From NCBI RefSeq assembly GCF_029227915.1, contig NC_079879.1, forward strand, positions 23,390,501 to 23,454,500: DNA of 64,000 nucleotides, given 5' to 3'. The position numbers and the translations under genes were made by a program. Below are positions 35,720 through 59,036 of this stretch, piece after piece. This stretch comes from Hydractinia symbiolongicarpus (lineage: Eukaryota; Cnidaria; Hydrozoa; Anthoathecata; Hydractiniidae). How positions within the stretch are numbered: position 1 is the first letter of the stretch; each line of letters begins with the position of its first letter. Under the pieces are notes generated by a model. It had not been told where the DNA came from, searched no databases, and saw nothing but the letters and a program-made list of their open reading frames with translations.

Positions 35720-38400
35720 TCTTCGTGTGATAATCTATAAGAAGTACTGAGACCATAATACGATAATGACTTTTTCCTTACCTCAAACATAGCCTCAATT
35801 TATCATTCCCTACAAAATCTGTATGTCTGTCACGCTACATTTCATATGCTTGATTTTAGGATTTTGAGTAATGGAAATCTTTTACATTTCTCCTCCTTTT
35901 CTCCTCCTTTTACCTTGAGATTTCCATCCTTTTTTCTTTAATATTTCGTAAAAAAGCATCTTAGCTAAACAATGTTGCCTTATGATGAAGCGTATGTTTG
36001 AAAAAGATAATAACAATGAACTTCTTGTCCACCTAAAAGAAGCAAGCTAAGATCAATAGCCCATAGTACGGGCTACAATGGCTACAATTAATATTCCCAG
36101 GCCTACAATCCTGAACTTAATATAGTGGAAACATTGGCGGAACTTTAAAAATCACAACCACAAGCAATTACAGGGCTTCCACCGAGTCAGGGAAAGTCAG
36201 GAAAAAAGACCCAATTTAAAGGAAAGTCAGGGAAAGGTCGGAATTTTTTGTCTTTTAACTTGACTTAGACGGATAGCTCTTGTTTTGATAATTACTAGCT
36301 ATGTTAGTCATTCAGCGGAACTAATATACTCATGACCATTTTATGTAGTATATGGATTGAAGCTCTTGTAAGTTATGTTGCGACAAAAACGGTTTAAACG
36401 GTTTTAGTTCATTTGTTTTTCTGTTTGGCTGTAGAATTTCTTGATGCCATATTTTCGAGGGAAACCCTTGTCAAAGATGACTTGCCAATGTTCACAGCAA
36501 GTTTAGGACTTAAAATGTGCTAATAATCAAACCCTAATTTCGCGCCTTTCCAAGTCTTTCCAAGTTGCGCGAGTTGTTCTATAATGCAGTCATTGCAGAA
36601 AGTGCAGCTAGCACATTTTTGACGATGCTGTGATGCTGTTTTCTTATTTCGGGAAAGTGCTGAAAAATGAACAATTTCCTAATTATTATTATTATGACAA
36701 TTATCTTGGCACAGTCAGTGATTTGCCATCAAAAAATTTAATGCTGACGTTTTCTCTTTTGCCAACCCGATTTTCTTTAAGAAATATAATTTTGCAAAAA
36801 TTAATTTTCGCTAGAATTTAATTTCCTAATTTTTTGTTATATTTTTAAACATTTGGCGAAAATTTAATTTCGCGAATGCATAAGTAAATTTCACAAGGAG
36901 TTATATTGTCGCGAATAGCCAATTTCTATTACGTAATTCGCACGTTTAATGTTTCTTTTCTACATGCCTTTTTTGTGAAGACTGATTCTTATTTGGTAAA
37001 ATAACAAGTTGAAATAATTTCCCGAAATTTTCTCAAGATATTCTTTCTAGGCGGAAATTTTTTAATTCATATCAGTCGCCATCTTGAATGCAATGTTTTT
37101 CATAATTTTCTCCAATTCCAATATATATACATTAGGAACTAAAATTTTCGGCGGCGAAACTTTCTGACAATTTTTTTTAGCGGAAGATATTCGGACAAGT
37201 CTAAAAATGTATGGATAAGTCTTTTGAACTAATTCTAACTAAATTTTGAAAGTTAGGAGTACGGGAAGTGACACCAAAAAGTCTAGAAGGCTTTATGATA
37301 TACGTATATTTAATCAATATCTAAAAAAGGGTCTTCGGGGTCCAACTTTATAGATAGAGCCTCAGCCAAATGTGAAAATAATAAGTTCAAAATCTTATTT
37401 AATTTCTGATTACTCTATATATAATTTCTATGCACTGGTCCTTTTTTAAAAAATATTAGAAAAAGTAAAGTTTTCAGACAAAAAAATAACTTTCGGCAGA
37501 CAGAAATTTCTCGGACAAAAAAAGATCCAAAAGTTTTCCTGTCTGAAAATTCCCGGTCCTTAATGTACACGTGATGTGTTTCTTGCAATTTTAAAAAATT
37601 CTAAAAAATTTTTTAAGTTTTTAACTTTCGGAATCCCGTCCAACCCATAAAAAATTTCCGGTTCTTGTAGTAGTTCCAGGCTAACCCCAATATTTATAAA
37701 CTTCTTCCTCGCGCAAGATTTTTGCCCAAGATATTTTTCTTTTAATCAGATCTTTTTATTGTGTCCCCTATTTTAAAAAAACTTTTATTCAGGTCTACGT
37801 ATATGCCATTTTTCTTTTTAACTTTTAGTCCTCATAGTACTTCATAAAGTTGTTTTTTAACTTTCAATGTTTCAAAGGTGGTTTCTACAGAAATAAAAAT
37901 ATTTTGCAAAGGACTGTCTTTTATAATATCATTTGATAAGTATATCAGAGTATGCGACAGTAAACCAAAACTAAGTCAAAATTTAATCGATTAGTTGCAA
38001 TGGTTACTGGTTGCTAGGCAAAATATATTATTTCGACGCTCAACGACAAACCAAATAGCCGAATAACGAGCACTCCTACATGCGCCTTTTCGACCGCGTA
38101 TGTTTCGCAAGGGTCACGTATATGGATGGTAGCACCGACAATTCCGGAGCTTGACTTGTCTTCCAAGGACAGTTTCTCAGCAGAATAACTGAAGAGTAGG
38201 ATTTCGATTTGGAAGCGGGAGGTACTAGTATTACGCCGTACTAATACTAGCAGCGACAGGAGAAGTTGTACAGTATGGGTGTTTTGGTCTTGAGAATTCT
38301 TTATTCTCCTGGTTTCGGATGTCAGATGGCAAAAAAAGAGTTTAAAGTTTTTTTTTTGAAAAATCTTTCCTTGGGGATCGACAGAATGACTACAACAGCA
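35720..38400. other. Intergenic AT-rich DNA
   Basis: No gene recognised. A short GTCAGGGAAAG-type direct repetition occurs at 36185-36240. A 147-codon minus frame at 38014-38457 runs into the direct repeat but matches no family I know. Confidence 0.45.
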
Positions 38401-38413
38401 TTTCTTCGACCTC

Positions 38414-39061
38414 CAAAGCAACAAATACCTAAGTCGAGTAAATTCTGAAGAATTCACTTCTGTCAGAAAGCTATCTTAACGATGCACCCTCATCGTTAAG
38501 ACAGCTTTCTGACTCCGTGTGGAACACCACATTTAATATTCAGAGCTTTCATACATTGTCTTAGGAGGCCCTAAAGTGTCGTCTAGCAACTGGAAAGCAT
38601 TAAACATCGACGGAGGGGCAAAAAGCTGTCTAAAAATGCGGAAATGGTTGTTACGGGCGTTGCTGTGCAGTTATATTTGCAGTTGGTTGAAAAAAGTGCC
38701 GGATTGCGTAATAAAAACTGAAGTTTGTCATAAGCACTAGTTACCACAGTATTGCTGTCTGAAAACGGATAAAACAAAATTATTAAAATTCAGCCATTTG
38801 TTTCTATAGTAACCACCTTAACATGCGGTCTTAAACGTAGATGGTATTAGGGTCGCTACAAATGGTCTTGACTAAAAAAAATTGTATGTATTTAAAAGAA
38901 ACAAATAAATCAAGGACTATTACTACGATTATCTAAAATTTGGGAAAACATATTATAATTTTTACCGGTTTTTATTGTTAATAAACGATTTTTATACATT
39001 TTATTTATATCAAGAGAATTTTAAACATTTTGTACATGCATGTTGAAAGACGTTTTTAGTT
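38414..39061 (+). repeat. 648-bp direct repeat, copy 1, with 22-bp hairpin
   Basis: By eye identical to 41741-42389 except for one A-run length change (near 38621) and one substitution (near 38881). It contains an inverted repeat of 22-nt arms (38463-38484 and 38491-38512, one mismatch) around a 6-nt loop. Left and right edges are sharp, and there is no TG...CA or flanking target duplication at the outer edges. Confidence 0.92.
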
Positions 39062-39481
39062 TTTTGGGGCCTAGACACAACAAAAATATTATTGACATTA
39101 TCTTCGAGATTCTCCAACTGTAAACATTGCTACCAACATATTTTATTTATCTTCAGTAAGTATGTTCAATTTGCATATAGCTAATGCGCACATCGCGACC
39201 GTTATTTTTCAATCTGGTCTAAGTACACACTTCTTTCTAAGAAAAACGAACGGGGACTTCTGTAATCGCAAGGAGTTTGCTCGGACACTTCCCTGTCGGG
39301 CAGGTGAAACATGTTTCACAGAAACAGGGAAGAAGCGGTACCTGCTCCTGATGAAGGCCGTTTTGGCAAGCTGATCATTCTCGTTGTTTTGACAGTCCGC
39401 TCCGTTCGGTTTTCTTCCGTTCTGTTTCATTCCATTATTCGTCTCAGCATTATTATTAAAAAAATTTTTTTTGCGCAGATA

Positions 39482-39913
39482 ATGTCGCTGAACGCAACAT
39501 ACGCCGGTGAAGGAGATATAAAAAAGACAGAAATTTTCTTCAGCAATCTTAACAATAGCAATATCCAACAAATACGCGGCGAAATTTATAAGTCTATAAA
39601 TGGTGACAGCTTTTTCCCAATACACACATGGCCTTTAGATATGCAGTTATTGTTCACTAACCTCCCTCTATCCGATTCAGATACATTTAAATTAATTTTA
39701 TTTATGTTTGGAAATGGTTGCCCCCCACAAATTTGCATACAACATATTTTATGTAGCCACTTTAACAAAAACGCTATGAAAACGATAAAACGCATCCACC
39801 AAATTAGATGGATTACAACCAATTTGGAACACAAATTAAACACATGGTATTATTTTGACATATTTGAAAACAAAATGCTCTCTTTGAGTGGGATACCCAG
39901 GGGATCGTTATAA
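39482..39913 (+). CDS. Intronless ORF of unknown family, element protein 1
   Basis: 143 codons from the ATG at 39482, in MSLNATYAGEG; an upstream in-frame ATG at 39311 would add 57 residues of poorer composition. I do not recognise a family. Visible: DMQLLFTNLPLSDSDTFKLI, FGNGCPPQICIQHIL, and an aromatic segment with TWYYFDIFENK, then SGIPRG at the end. It has no signal peptide and no clear catalytic motif. It lies between the two direct repeats and 121 bp upstream of a second ORF on the same strand, so the two may be co-expressed. Its composition is protein-like and the reading frame is intact. Confidence 0.45.
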   Translation: MSLNATYAGEGDIKKTEIFFSNLNNSNIQQIRGEIYKSINGDSFFPIHTWPLDMQLLFTNLPLSDSDTFKLILFMFGNGCPPQICIQHILCSHFNKNAMKTIKRIHQIRWITTNLEHKLNTWYYFDIFENKMLSLSGIPRGSL

Positions 39914-40033
39914 AACTATTTCACATGCACCTCCCTTTTGGTCTTCCCCCCCCCCCTCCCCTTTTTAACCCCGACAAAATTAATGATAAAGTGTTGTTCG
40001 CTATTTTTTGCTTTAAAATTTTAGTCTTTAATC

Positions 40034-40738
40034 ATGGACTGCGATCAACTCAGTACTGGCGTTCCAGAAGACTTTGACATGTTTGCTCCCCCAGAAGACT
40101 CCCCTACCTTCGTGCACCAAAGACACCTCGAAAAAGAAAAAAAACAAAGCTTGGACTTGCTCCTAAAAGAAAAATTAAAAAAAACAGAAATCGAGAACTT
40201 TGGGCCATGCATAAATATCATCCCCACCATTTCCCTTACAGAAAACCGAACTACCCACTGGAAGCAGATATGTCAACATACAGCCACCTCCCTTCACCAT
40301 ATTCTTCTGGAGCAAGTCAATGAAAACATCACGCACATACAATCTAAATTAAACCAAATTGAATTACAATTACAGTACATACATATACCTACACCCATAC
40401 CAGACAACGTAACGTGCGGCCAACCCTCTCCAGGTAAGTCAGGTAAGTATCCCTCTACACCTCTGTCTCCACCTGTGACCACAAACAAGAAAAATCCTAA
40501 AACTAAAAGAACTACACTCCTCCCAAAAGAAGAAATTCCAAATCAAACGCAGCGACCAGTACCACTCATGAATCTCAAAATCCGACCACCTAAATTATAC
40601 TACAAAAACACCAACTCCAATTCCAATCGAAAAAACACCAAATCCAATGACCACCATAAAAATCAAAGAAAACCAAAACAAAACAATTCAACAGCATCAG
40701 AAAGCACAATAAAATACAGGGATTATCGCTATTTTTAG
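40034..40738 (+). CDS. Intronless ORF of unknown family, element protein 2
   Basis: 234 codons from the ATG at 40034. The N-terminal third is acidic, then Lys/Glu-rich (HLEKEKKQSLDLLLKEKLKK, likely helical). The middle has THWKQICQHTATSLHHILLE followed by a predicted coiled-coil stretch (NENITHIQSKLNQIELQLQ). The C-terminal 100 residues are Pro/Asn/Lys/Arg-rich and basic, as in nucleic-acid-binding or capsid-like tails. I know no homologue. Codon use is richer in C (ACC, CCC, CAC) than the neighbouring host genes, which suggests a different origin. Confidence 0.45.
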   Translation: MDCDQLSTGVPEDFDMFAPPEDSPTFVHQRHLEKEKKQSLDLLLKEKLKKTEIENFGPCINIIPTISLTENRTTHWKQICQHTATSLHHILLEQVNENITHIQSKLNQIELQLQYIHIPTPIPDNVTCGQPSPGKSGKYPSTPLSPPVTTNKKNPKTKRTTLLPKEEIPNQTQRPVPLMNLKIRPPKLYYKNTNSNSNRKNTKSNDHHKNQRKPKQNNSTASESTIKYRDYRYF

Positions 40739-40899
40739 TGATATATCTCTCACACACATGCACCTCCCCACTGCCATGGTAAGCCCGTACAAAATTATTT
40801 TTCCAAATAAATTTAAATCAACAAATTATGCTATTTTTTAATTTCAACGAATTCCAAATTTGAACAATCTCTGTACCCAACCATATACAAAATATTTTG

Positions 40900-41680
40900 A
40901 GAACAAGCGCGCTCGCAACATGCACTAGTTGCACTATCGCTTGCTATAATTACCAATTTTATCTAAGCTTCTAGGCAAGAGGCTGCGGAGCGATATGCGT
41001 GACAAGATTAAAGCCACCGTCTTGCAGTAGTCACAAATTTCTTACCTCAAGTTTCTGGGGCATCGCGGGAATAAATGGTAAAGGGACGCGCGTTAAATTC
41101 TTATAGACTGGCAAAGGTTGTAGCTTTTTCACCACGGACTTCTAGGCTACAACCTGTTGGGGCAAAATGCGGCTTATGACTTAATATAAGCGTTATTTAA
41201 TTTTGCCGATTTACCATAACCACAATTGCTCGCGAAGGGCTGCATGGGAGGGTAAGACGCGAATCGGATTGCGGACGCGTATTGGTGCATTGACGTATAA
41301 CCGCTGTTCGGCACTGACGCGGTTCATCAGGGTGCGGGGTTAATTGTCCTGTCGTTATCCTTTTTTTTTGGGGGGGGGGGGGTGAAGGGGCGCAGGGGGC
41401 ACGTGTGACTAGACTTATGGGTTAAAGGGAAAGTTATAGAAATACGGACTAAAGTTTGGAAAAATGGGACACCGCTTGGCACTGGAGCCGTCTATGCGAA
41501 TACAGGGGTGTTTGTTCTGTCGTTTTATCTTTTTGTGGGAACGAGGGGGCGCGCGGGGCACGCGTGACTTCTATCATAGGTTGGAGGGGCAAGTTAGAGT
41601 ATCATTTCTTTTTTCGTCACAATTTAGCCTAAATAGAAATTGGGTTGCACTGGGTTGGAATGAGCGTGTTGCTGAAAGTT
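40900..41680. other. GC-richer non-coding segment with G-tract and tandem duplication
   Basis: The GC content is higher than anywhere else in the window. A long G run lies near 41371. A degenerate direct duplication compares CTGTCGTTATCC..GGGGGCACGTGTGACT (about 41350-41410) with CTGTCGTTTTATC..GGGGCACGCGTGACTT (about 41517-41570). It lies between ORF 2 and the right direct repeat. Confidence 0.5.
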
Positions 41681-41740
41681 AAAAACACATACACTTATTT
41701 ACCTACAGGCACTATTTCCGCAACTTTTAAACTATAAATA

Positions 41741-42389
41741 CAAAGCAACAAATACCTAAGTCGAGTAAATTCTGAAGAATTCACTTCTGTCAGAAAGCTA
41801 TCTTAACGATGCACCCTCATCGTTAAGACAGCTTTCTGACTCCGTGTGGAACACCACATTTAATATTCAGAGCTTTCATACATTGTCTTAGGAGGCCCTA
41901 AAGTGTCGTCTAGCAACTGGAAAGCATTAAACATCGACGGAGGGGCAAAAAAGCTGTCTAAAAATGCGGAAATGGTTGTTACGGGCGTTGCTGTGCAGTT
42001 ATATTTGCAGTTGGTTGAAAAAAGTGCCGGATTGCGTAATAAAAACTGAAGTTTGTCATAAGCACTAGTTACCACAGTATTGCTGTCTGAAAACGGATAA
42101 AACAAAATTATTAAAATTCAGCCATTTGTTTCTATAGTAACCACCTTAACATGCGGTCTTAAACGTAGATGGTATTAGGGTCGCTACAAATGGTCTTGAC
42201 TAAAAAAAGTTGTATGTATTTAAAAGAAACAAATAAATCAAGGACTATTACTACGATTATCTAAAATTTGGGAAAACATATTATAATTTTTACCGGTTTT
42301 TATTGTTAATAAACGATTTTTATACATTTTATTTATATCAAGAGAATTTTAAACATTTTGTACATGCATGTTGAAAGACGTTTTTAGTT
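41741..42389 (+). repeat. 649-bp direct repeat, copy 2, with 22-bp hairpin
   Basis: Second copy of 38414-39061. The hairpin arms are at 41790-41811 and 41818-41839. A minus-strand frame across it (41860-42105) is 81 codons long here but frame-shifted in copy 1 by the A-run difference. Confidence 0.92.
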
Positions 42390-42399
42390 GTGATGTGAA

Positions 42400-44150
42400 G
42401 ATGCTCTGACCAAGAACAGGGAGAAAATTCATCAAATTTAATTTGTTATTTATTGCCTTAAACCCAAGAAATATTTGCTAAAAAAGGCCAAAAAACAAAG
42501 TTTTTCCGAATTAATTTACTTTGGTCATTACATTGTGGAAGGAACAGGTAGACAAGCAAATGATCATATCAAATCTGATATCGTAGTTCTTATAGCTTGA
42601 TATGGTGTTTCCATAGTAAAACCAACAAACTTTCAACATATAACTTTCATTACATGTCGTATATAACAACATAACGAATCGTAATGGAGTTTCTGCCAGA
42701 GCATCACTTGCGCTGATTTTTGGTTTGCCCTGGAAATAATTACATGAGAAGCACTAAATTATGGTAATCTCCACCCCAAACCACGACTCGAATAATTTAA
42801 GTTTACAACAAGTCAATGTTTTCTGTTTTTACACGAGATCAAAAACTAGCTTTTCACAGGATTCTCGAGAATCTTGTTTAGATTTTATTATCAAGTTAGG
42901 ATTCAAACGGACTCAAGTATTCGTCGCAAAAAGTGGTTACCTTTGGCGAACGATTTTACGTTTCCTAGCTTATCAAATTCTTCCGGATAAAGGTCAATAA
43001 TTGTCGCAATTAGAAAGAGTTACTAGGTCCATCAGAACGCCTTGGTTTGCATGTAATATCTTCTACTACAAACATGGACTGGTTAAAAGGCTCCTGGAGG
43101 ATGTGTAACTTTCACTTTTGTTATGAGTAAACTAAATGGTGAAATAGGTTTGGAAATTTCGTTTTTAAACTACTCTGAAGTTACTTGCGTATGCGGGCTT
43201 CAACGCCACTCAATTTTGTCGCAACCATTGTCACGAAGGAACAAGTTGACATTCGTACGACTTTTTTCAAATAAACATGTTAATCATTGTTTGCGCCAAT
43301 ACGGTTGGCCCCTTTGTCACTTCCGATGTTCCGATGTTCATCTTAGTGTGCATTAAAATTCTATTCAAATTGCTATTGCTTCGGCATCCCTTTGACATCC
43401 ATGCGTGATGTGCATTTCACTGCCTTTTGACAAAAAACAATACGTAATCCTTTAGCACGCCGTTTGTTTATATGTAAAAAAACGTGATTTTCAGGCAAAG
43501 CACGACTACTCTGGAGATGTTATGTTGTTTTTATCTCTCAGGGGAAGAGTGAGTTGTCATAACAACATTTAATTACCCTTGTTGTTTACAAAATCCAGCT
43601 TTTTTAACCAGTTTTTTACCTTCTGTAAGAACATAGTCATAAGTTTGTTTTTCTTATGACTATGGTAAGAAGCAGAATATGCTCAAAGATTTACTAAAAT
43701 TTAGCATAATAAAGTTGTGAGTCAAGATTGATTCAAGGAAAGAAAAAAGTAGAAGAGTTAATTGTTATTTTTCTTTTTAAATGGTGTAATTTCATTTATG
43801 GATTCGAAAGATACTAAAATTTTCGTTAAGACCTATTTCCATTTCTTTGATTCTGCTGATACACAAAACACATATCAGCCATTTTGAAATGAACAAATCA
43901 TTTACGTAATGTTATGGCTTATTAAAGGGGAACTCCAGTAATAATCACTTTTTTGTTTTTTGTTTTTTATGTACTCAGAAAAGCATAATAAATCAAAAAA
44001 ATCTTACTTCACTTGTTTTCCTTATTTAAAATTGTTGTACTAGCCTTCGCATATTCAATTTTTTTCTCTTAAAAAACACAGACAGGCGCGATTTCATTTA
44101 GGACTGGACCCGATTATAAATAATGACATCACATCACACAGAAAGTTTAA
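42400..44150. other. Intergenic, no gene recognised
   Basis: AT-rich with scattered short frames. A short inverted repeat (GATGCTCTG near 42401 and CAGAGCATC near 42697) brackets about 300 bp and may mark a small MITE. AAAGGGGAACTCCAG at 43926 resembles ends of other dispersed elements. Confidence 0.35.
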
Positions 44151-44165
44151 GCGAGCGCAGAGAAA

Positions 44166-44522
44166 ATGGTTAGTTGCTCTGCGTTTCAATGTACCAATCG
44201 ACCAGAGAAGTGTAAAGAAGTAAGTTTTCACAGAACTCCGTCTGTGAAAAAGAAAGAACTCAAACAAAAATGGCTAAACAAAATACGTCGTGCAGGTGAA
44301 CTACCAAGCGAGCAAAGTTCTTATACTTGATTGGCGCACTTCACAGATAGTTCTTTTAAAAGAAATCTCCAGGAAATAAACTTCCATATTAAAATATTGC
44401 CACTTTGTAAATGCAATTTAGCTAGTGATCGCGATCAAAGTTTCTCATTTCTTCTCATTTCATTATTTGTACTTATATCCACAGAACACAACCAAATAAC
44501 GTTTTGTACATTTTTATATTAA
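44166..44522 (+). pseudogene. THAP-domain pseudogene or fragment with in-frame TGA
   Basis: From the ATG at 44166 the frame gives MVSCSAFQCTNRPEK, then VSFHRTP and KQKWLNKIRR: the N-terminus of a THAP zinc-dependent DNA-binding domain (C-x4-C, SFHxxP, W). The domain should continue with a third zinc ligand, C-x2-H. Instead a TGA stop stands at 44328-44330, and the same frame resumes directly with LAHFTDSSFKRNLQ, the expected AHF part. The stop thus sits where the zinc-binding Cys codon (TGT or TGC) should be. The rest of the protein is not recognisable. THAP domains occur in host factors and in P-element-type transposases; either origin is possible. Confidence 0.65.
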
Positions 44523-45221
44523 ACAAAAGAACATTATACCAATTTCCAATACAAACACCGACAAAAAAGTTTTCTATTTACACATGTATCTTTTGTAGCG
44601 CTTAAGTTATTCGATTGTTTTCTCGACCAATGAAATTTACTAAACTGACACGCGCTAGAATTTAAAATGACAACATGAACAGATTTGCAACTGATCGCAT
44701 CACGAATGATTTTAATAGAAACAAAAGAGTTCAATTTCCTTCCTTATTTCTACCTCCATGGTGCAATAGAAGCTACCTTATAATATATACAAAGCGTGGT
44801 TTGCTAATAAAGCAGACGATTTTGGTGCAAACACTTTAGTGGAAACACTTAAAAATGACATATATAATATTTCATATTCCCATGTATATCAAATATTTAC
44901 CATTAATATAAGGGAAGGATAGGATGGAACTATTTTTCTATCATCACAAATCATACACTTGCTCGAAAATCGTTATGTTGAAAAATCCATGTTTACTGAA
45001 AAAAAATGGAGATTTAAAAATGTTAATTAGAAAAAGTCTGCCCCACTGTTTTCGCTTATTTATACCTTTATACGCTTTATCATGGCCAATGTATATTCAT
45101 AATAAGATCCACATATCATTAAAAAGAAAATCTGGGAATGTTTAATTAACCTGTTTTCGTTTCTATCTTGAATTGGTAATAACGTGCAAATATCGTATTT
45201 TGCGTTAGTCAACTAAAAAAG

Positions 45222-56346
<11,125 letters not shown>

Positions 56347-57274
56347 CTAAAAGAGAAATGTATGAGGAGGTTAATTCGTGGCATGATTTTTGTAATTCTC
56401 GTGGACAAAAAGCCGTGATATTGCTAGCCCGTCTTTAACATTATGTGCGGAAAATAAATGAAGAAATACCACCATAAAACGGGATTAGTAGAATAACCCT
56501 ATTGGTATGGGCTTTAGATTATGGGAGAAGGGAGGCATAAAGATTTTGCGGTCCATAACTTCTGACGATTATGAAATAAAACTTTGCATAATTGTAGTAC
56601 AAATTGGGAATAAATTAACATAATTATTCTCTTTTTCCGTAAGGATGTTTGTTTAAAAAATCAGGAAAACTACCATTCCAATAAAAATCCAGTTTAAAAA
56701 TGTTCTGGTCAAAATTTTGCAGTCTATTTTGATTTTTCTTAGTAGCATAACTAGTTTATAACACTCCTTCTGGTTTTTGCATATAGAAAAGTATAAGTAT
56801 TGTCAAAATCTTAAACGATCCGATCCATGGAGAGACACCTAAAGTGACAGGTGACAAATTATAGACGAAATGATTGCATTTAAAATATAAACACTGTGAA
56901 ATTTTTATGCTTACACGACCATTATATAAGAATTTATAATTCTTCCTTCTAATGAGTTTACTATGGTGGTTATAAACAATGTCCAATAACATCATCTGCA
57001 AGTGGAGTGAAAATAATTGGAAATGTTGCCACTCGTGAAAATATAAATAATCACAAAATTTTATAATAATTCAGAAAAGGAAATTAAAACATGTGCTTAA
57101 AATTTATTTGTTCTAGCCACTTTAAAACGTAAACGAAACTTTTATTAAGTACAGAACATTTATATAGGGGATGTTTTATTGACACTTTTAAAGAAAATTC
57201 CGAAAAAATATAATCGACTTTGCCTGGAAGAGAGACAGACAGACACATGCAATTACTGTATTATTATAAAGTGG

Positions 57275-57365
57275 CGCGTGGTTAAATCCACGGGTTCGCC
57301 TGTCCTTTGTATATTGCATTTCGTTTGTCTTGCTACTTGAGGTACCATTTTGCGCACAGACAAAC
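57275..57365 (-). mobile_element. Diverged Helitron-like element copy
   Basis: Read on the minus strand: GCGCAAAATGGTACCTCAAG, then GGACAGGCGAACCCGTGG with hairpin CGTGG/CCACG. It aligns with the three plus-strand copies. A GACA/TCTG tract lies at 57234-57245. Confidence 0.45.
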
Positions 57366-57369
57366 AAAA

Positions 57370-59030
57370 TACGGCTATTATTAAGATGAAAAGTGCTTTA
57401 CCATAACGTGTAGCAGGGTTTTTTAACTTTGTTTAGTTTAGTATTTTTTGGTATTTTATACGAGAAAGATCAAAACACCTGTACCAATCTGTTGCTTTTT
57501 TTATATGGACACTCTTAAAAGGAAAAATTTACAACAATTCTTTCCTTCTTATTTAGAATGGTATTCAAGGTAGAGGAATACATAGTATACGCTACGATTG
57601 TCATGTACAGTTTTTGTGAGTTTAGCGCCTCGTAAATTTGTTTATTTTCATTTTATTAGTAGCACCTTCCTAAGCAAAATGAATGGTACAACTCTTATAA
57701 AAAGGCGTATTAATTTTTTGGATTTTTTTTATCTAAATTGGCGGCTCAAAAATGGAGTAAATATAAAACTAACACAATAATTAATTTAAATACTCTCAAG
57801 CCAATCTGGTGAAGAATGTATGCAAAACAGCAGTAAATTATATTCGTATCAAGTTTTTTTAATTGTTAATGGCAAGGCGTTTTCCCTAACATTTAACTCT
57901 TCTTCCGGGAGGTTTTACCTCGACCAGCACAGACTTAACAACGAAAAGCGAGGTTTTTAAAACAGTCGTTAATTAAATTATCACCTCAATTTGCGTATAG
58001 AAGATATTTTAAAAATGGGAGTAAGTTGAACCACTTTTTGGGGCTCTTTTTTCTCATTTTGACACGAACGGCGTGAATACATACCACAGGGTGTCCGGAT
58101 TAGAAGTAAATTGTTTGGTTGTGAAAAAAATTTTATCAGCGTTTATATTTGACTGTTTGGTTAGCCTCACTAATTTCGAAGAATAAAACTTGTTTTTTAA
58201 GAGCCAGTTCTAGAGTGTTTAAACCTTAGCTACAAAAACTTTTAAATATCTAACCACTACTCAATATAGCCTTTTCATGATTAGCCGTGGTGGCAAAAAA
58301 TCAAAACATTGCACGAAAACAAGGGTAGTTTAGATAAATTCAGGACGCCAAGGTGTTTACTAGCTGTCCTGACCTTAATTATCAACAAATGTTGGTTTTA
58401 TCATTTTCAACTTCCATATTAAAAAGATCGTAGTAGATAAAAGTATACTGAGGGTATTAGTAGTGATAGCGTGCCAAAAATTATGAATATTTATTGATAT
58501 TAAGTGTGTATTTATAGCAATATTAATGTTGGCTAGCTATACCTAGTTAGCCAACAAACGTCTTGTTTCTTCCTCCTACAAAAAGTTTATGTATTAAATA
58601 TATGCCGTGTTCTATTTTACATAGTCGTCTTCAATTCAACCCAAGTTTAAGGAATGAAAAAAAAAGAAAAAATTTAGAAGAACAACGACTCTTATAAGAA
58701 CAAAATATAAATAAGAATTTAATGACATAAAAATTCTAAATTGGGAAAACTCCGAGACTATTTTTGTTTTGTTTTCACAAAATCACTTGGAGCCTTTGAA
58801 ATAAATATGCTTTAATTGATTATTAAGCATAATTATTTGAACTTTTGTTTTCGAAACTAGCAAATTAAATAAAAACACTCTTTTTTATAGTCTAAAGGCT
58901 GAAATACACCGTAAGTTTAAACGAACCGTTTAGTTGTAAGAAAAAACTTATAATTTCAGTTGCAGGTAATACACCTGTGTACACGATAAGTTAAAGAAGT
59001 TTTTGATCCAAGAATAACACAAGAAAATTC
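57370..59030. other. AT-rich non-coding stretch
   Basis: No gene, conserved motif or repeat family recognised. Confidence 0.45.
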
Positions 59031-59036
59031 TAAGTA

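Larger units (their letters stand above)
38414..42389 (+). mobile_element. Candidate undescribed mobile element bounded by 650-bp direct repeats
   Basis: Near-identical terminal direct repeats (38414-39061 and 41741-42389) enclose 2.7 kb that holds two intronless plus-strand ORFs (39482-39913 and 40034-40738) and a GC-richer non-coding part (40900-41680) with poly-C and poly-G tracts and a degenerate tandem duplication of about 170 bp. No reverse transcriptase, DDE transposase or recombinase is visible. It could be a non-autonomous element, an integrated episome-like unit, or a recent tandem duplication of host DNA. Confidence 0.4.

Noticed and set aside
38014-38457. 147-codon minus-strand frame
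   Set aside because: It crosses the edge of the direct repeat and has no recognisable family or partner exon. It may be incidental.
41860-42105. 81-codon minus-strand frame in the right direct repeat
   Set aside because: The copy in the left repeat is frame-shifted by one A, and no homologue is recognised. It is not supported as a gene.
38414-42389. Classical LTR retrotransposon
   Set aside because: The repeats lack TG...CA ends, no flanking target duplication is seen, and there is no gag-pol, primer site or polypurine tract that I can identify.
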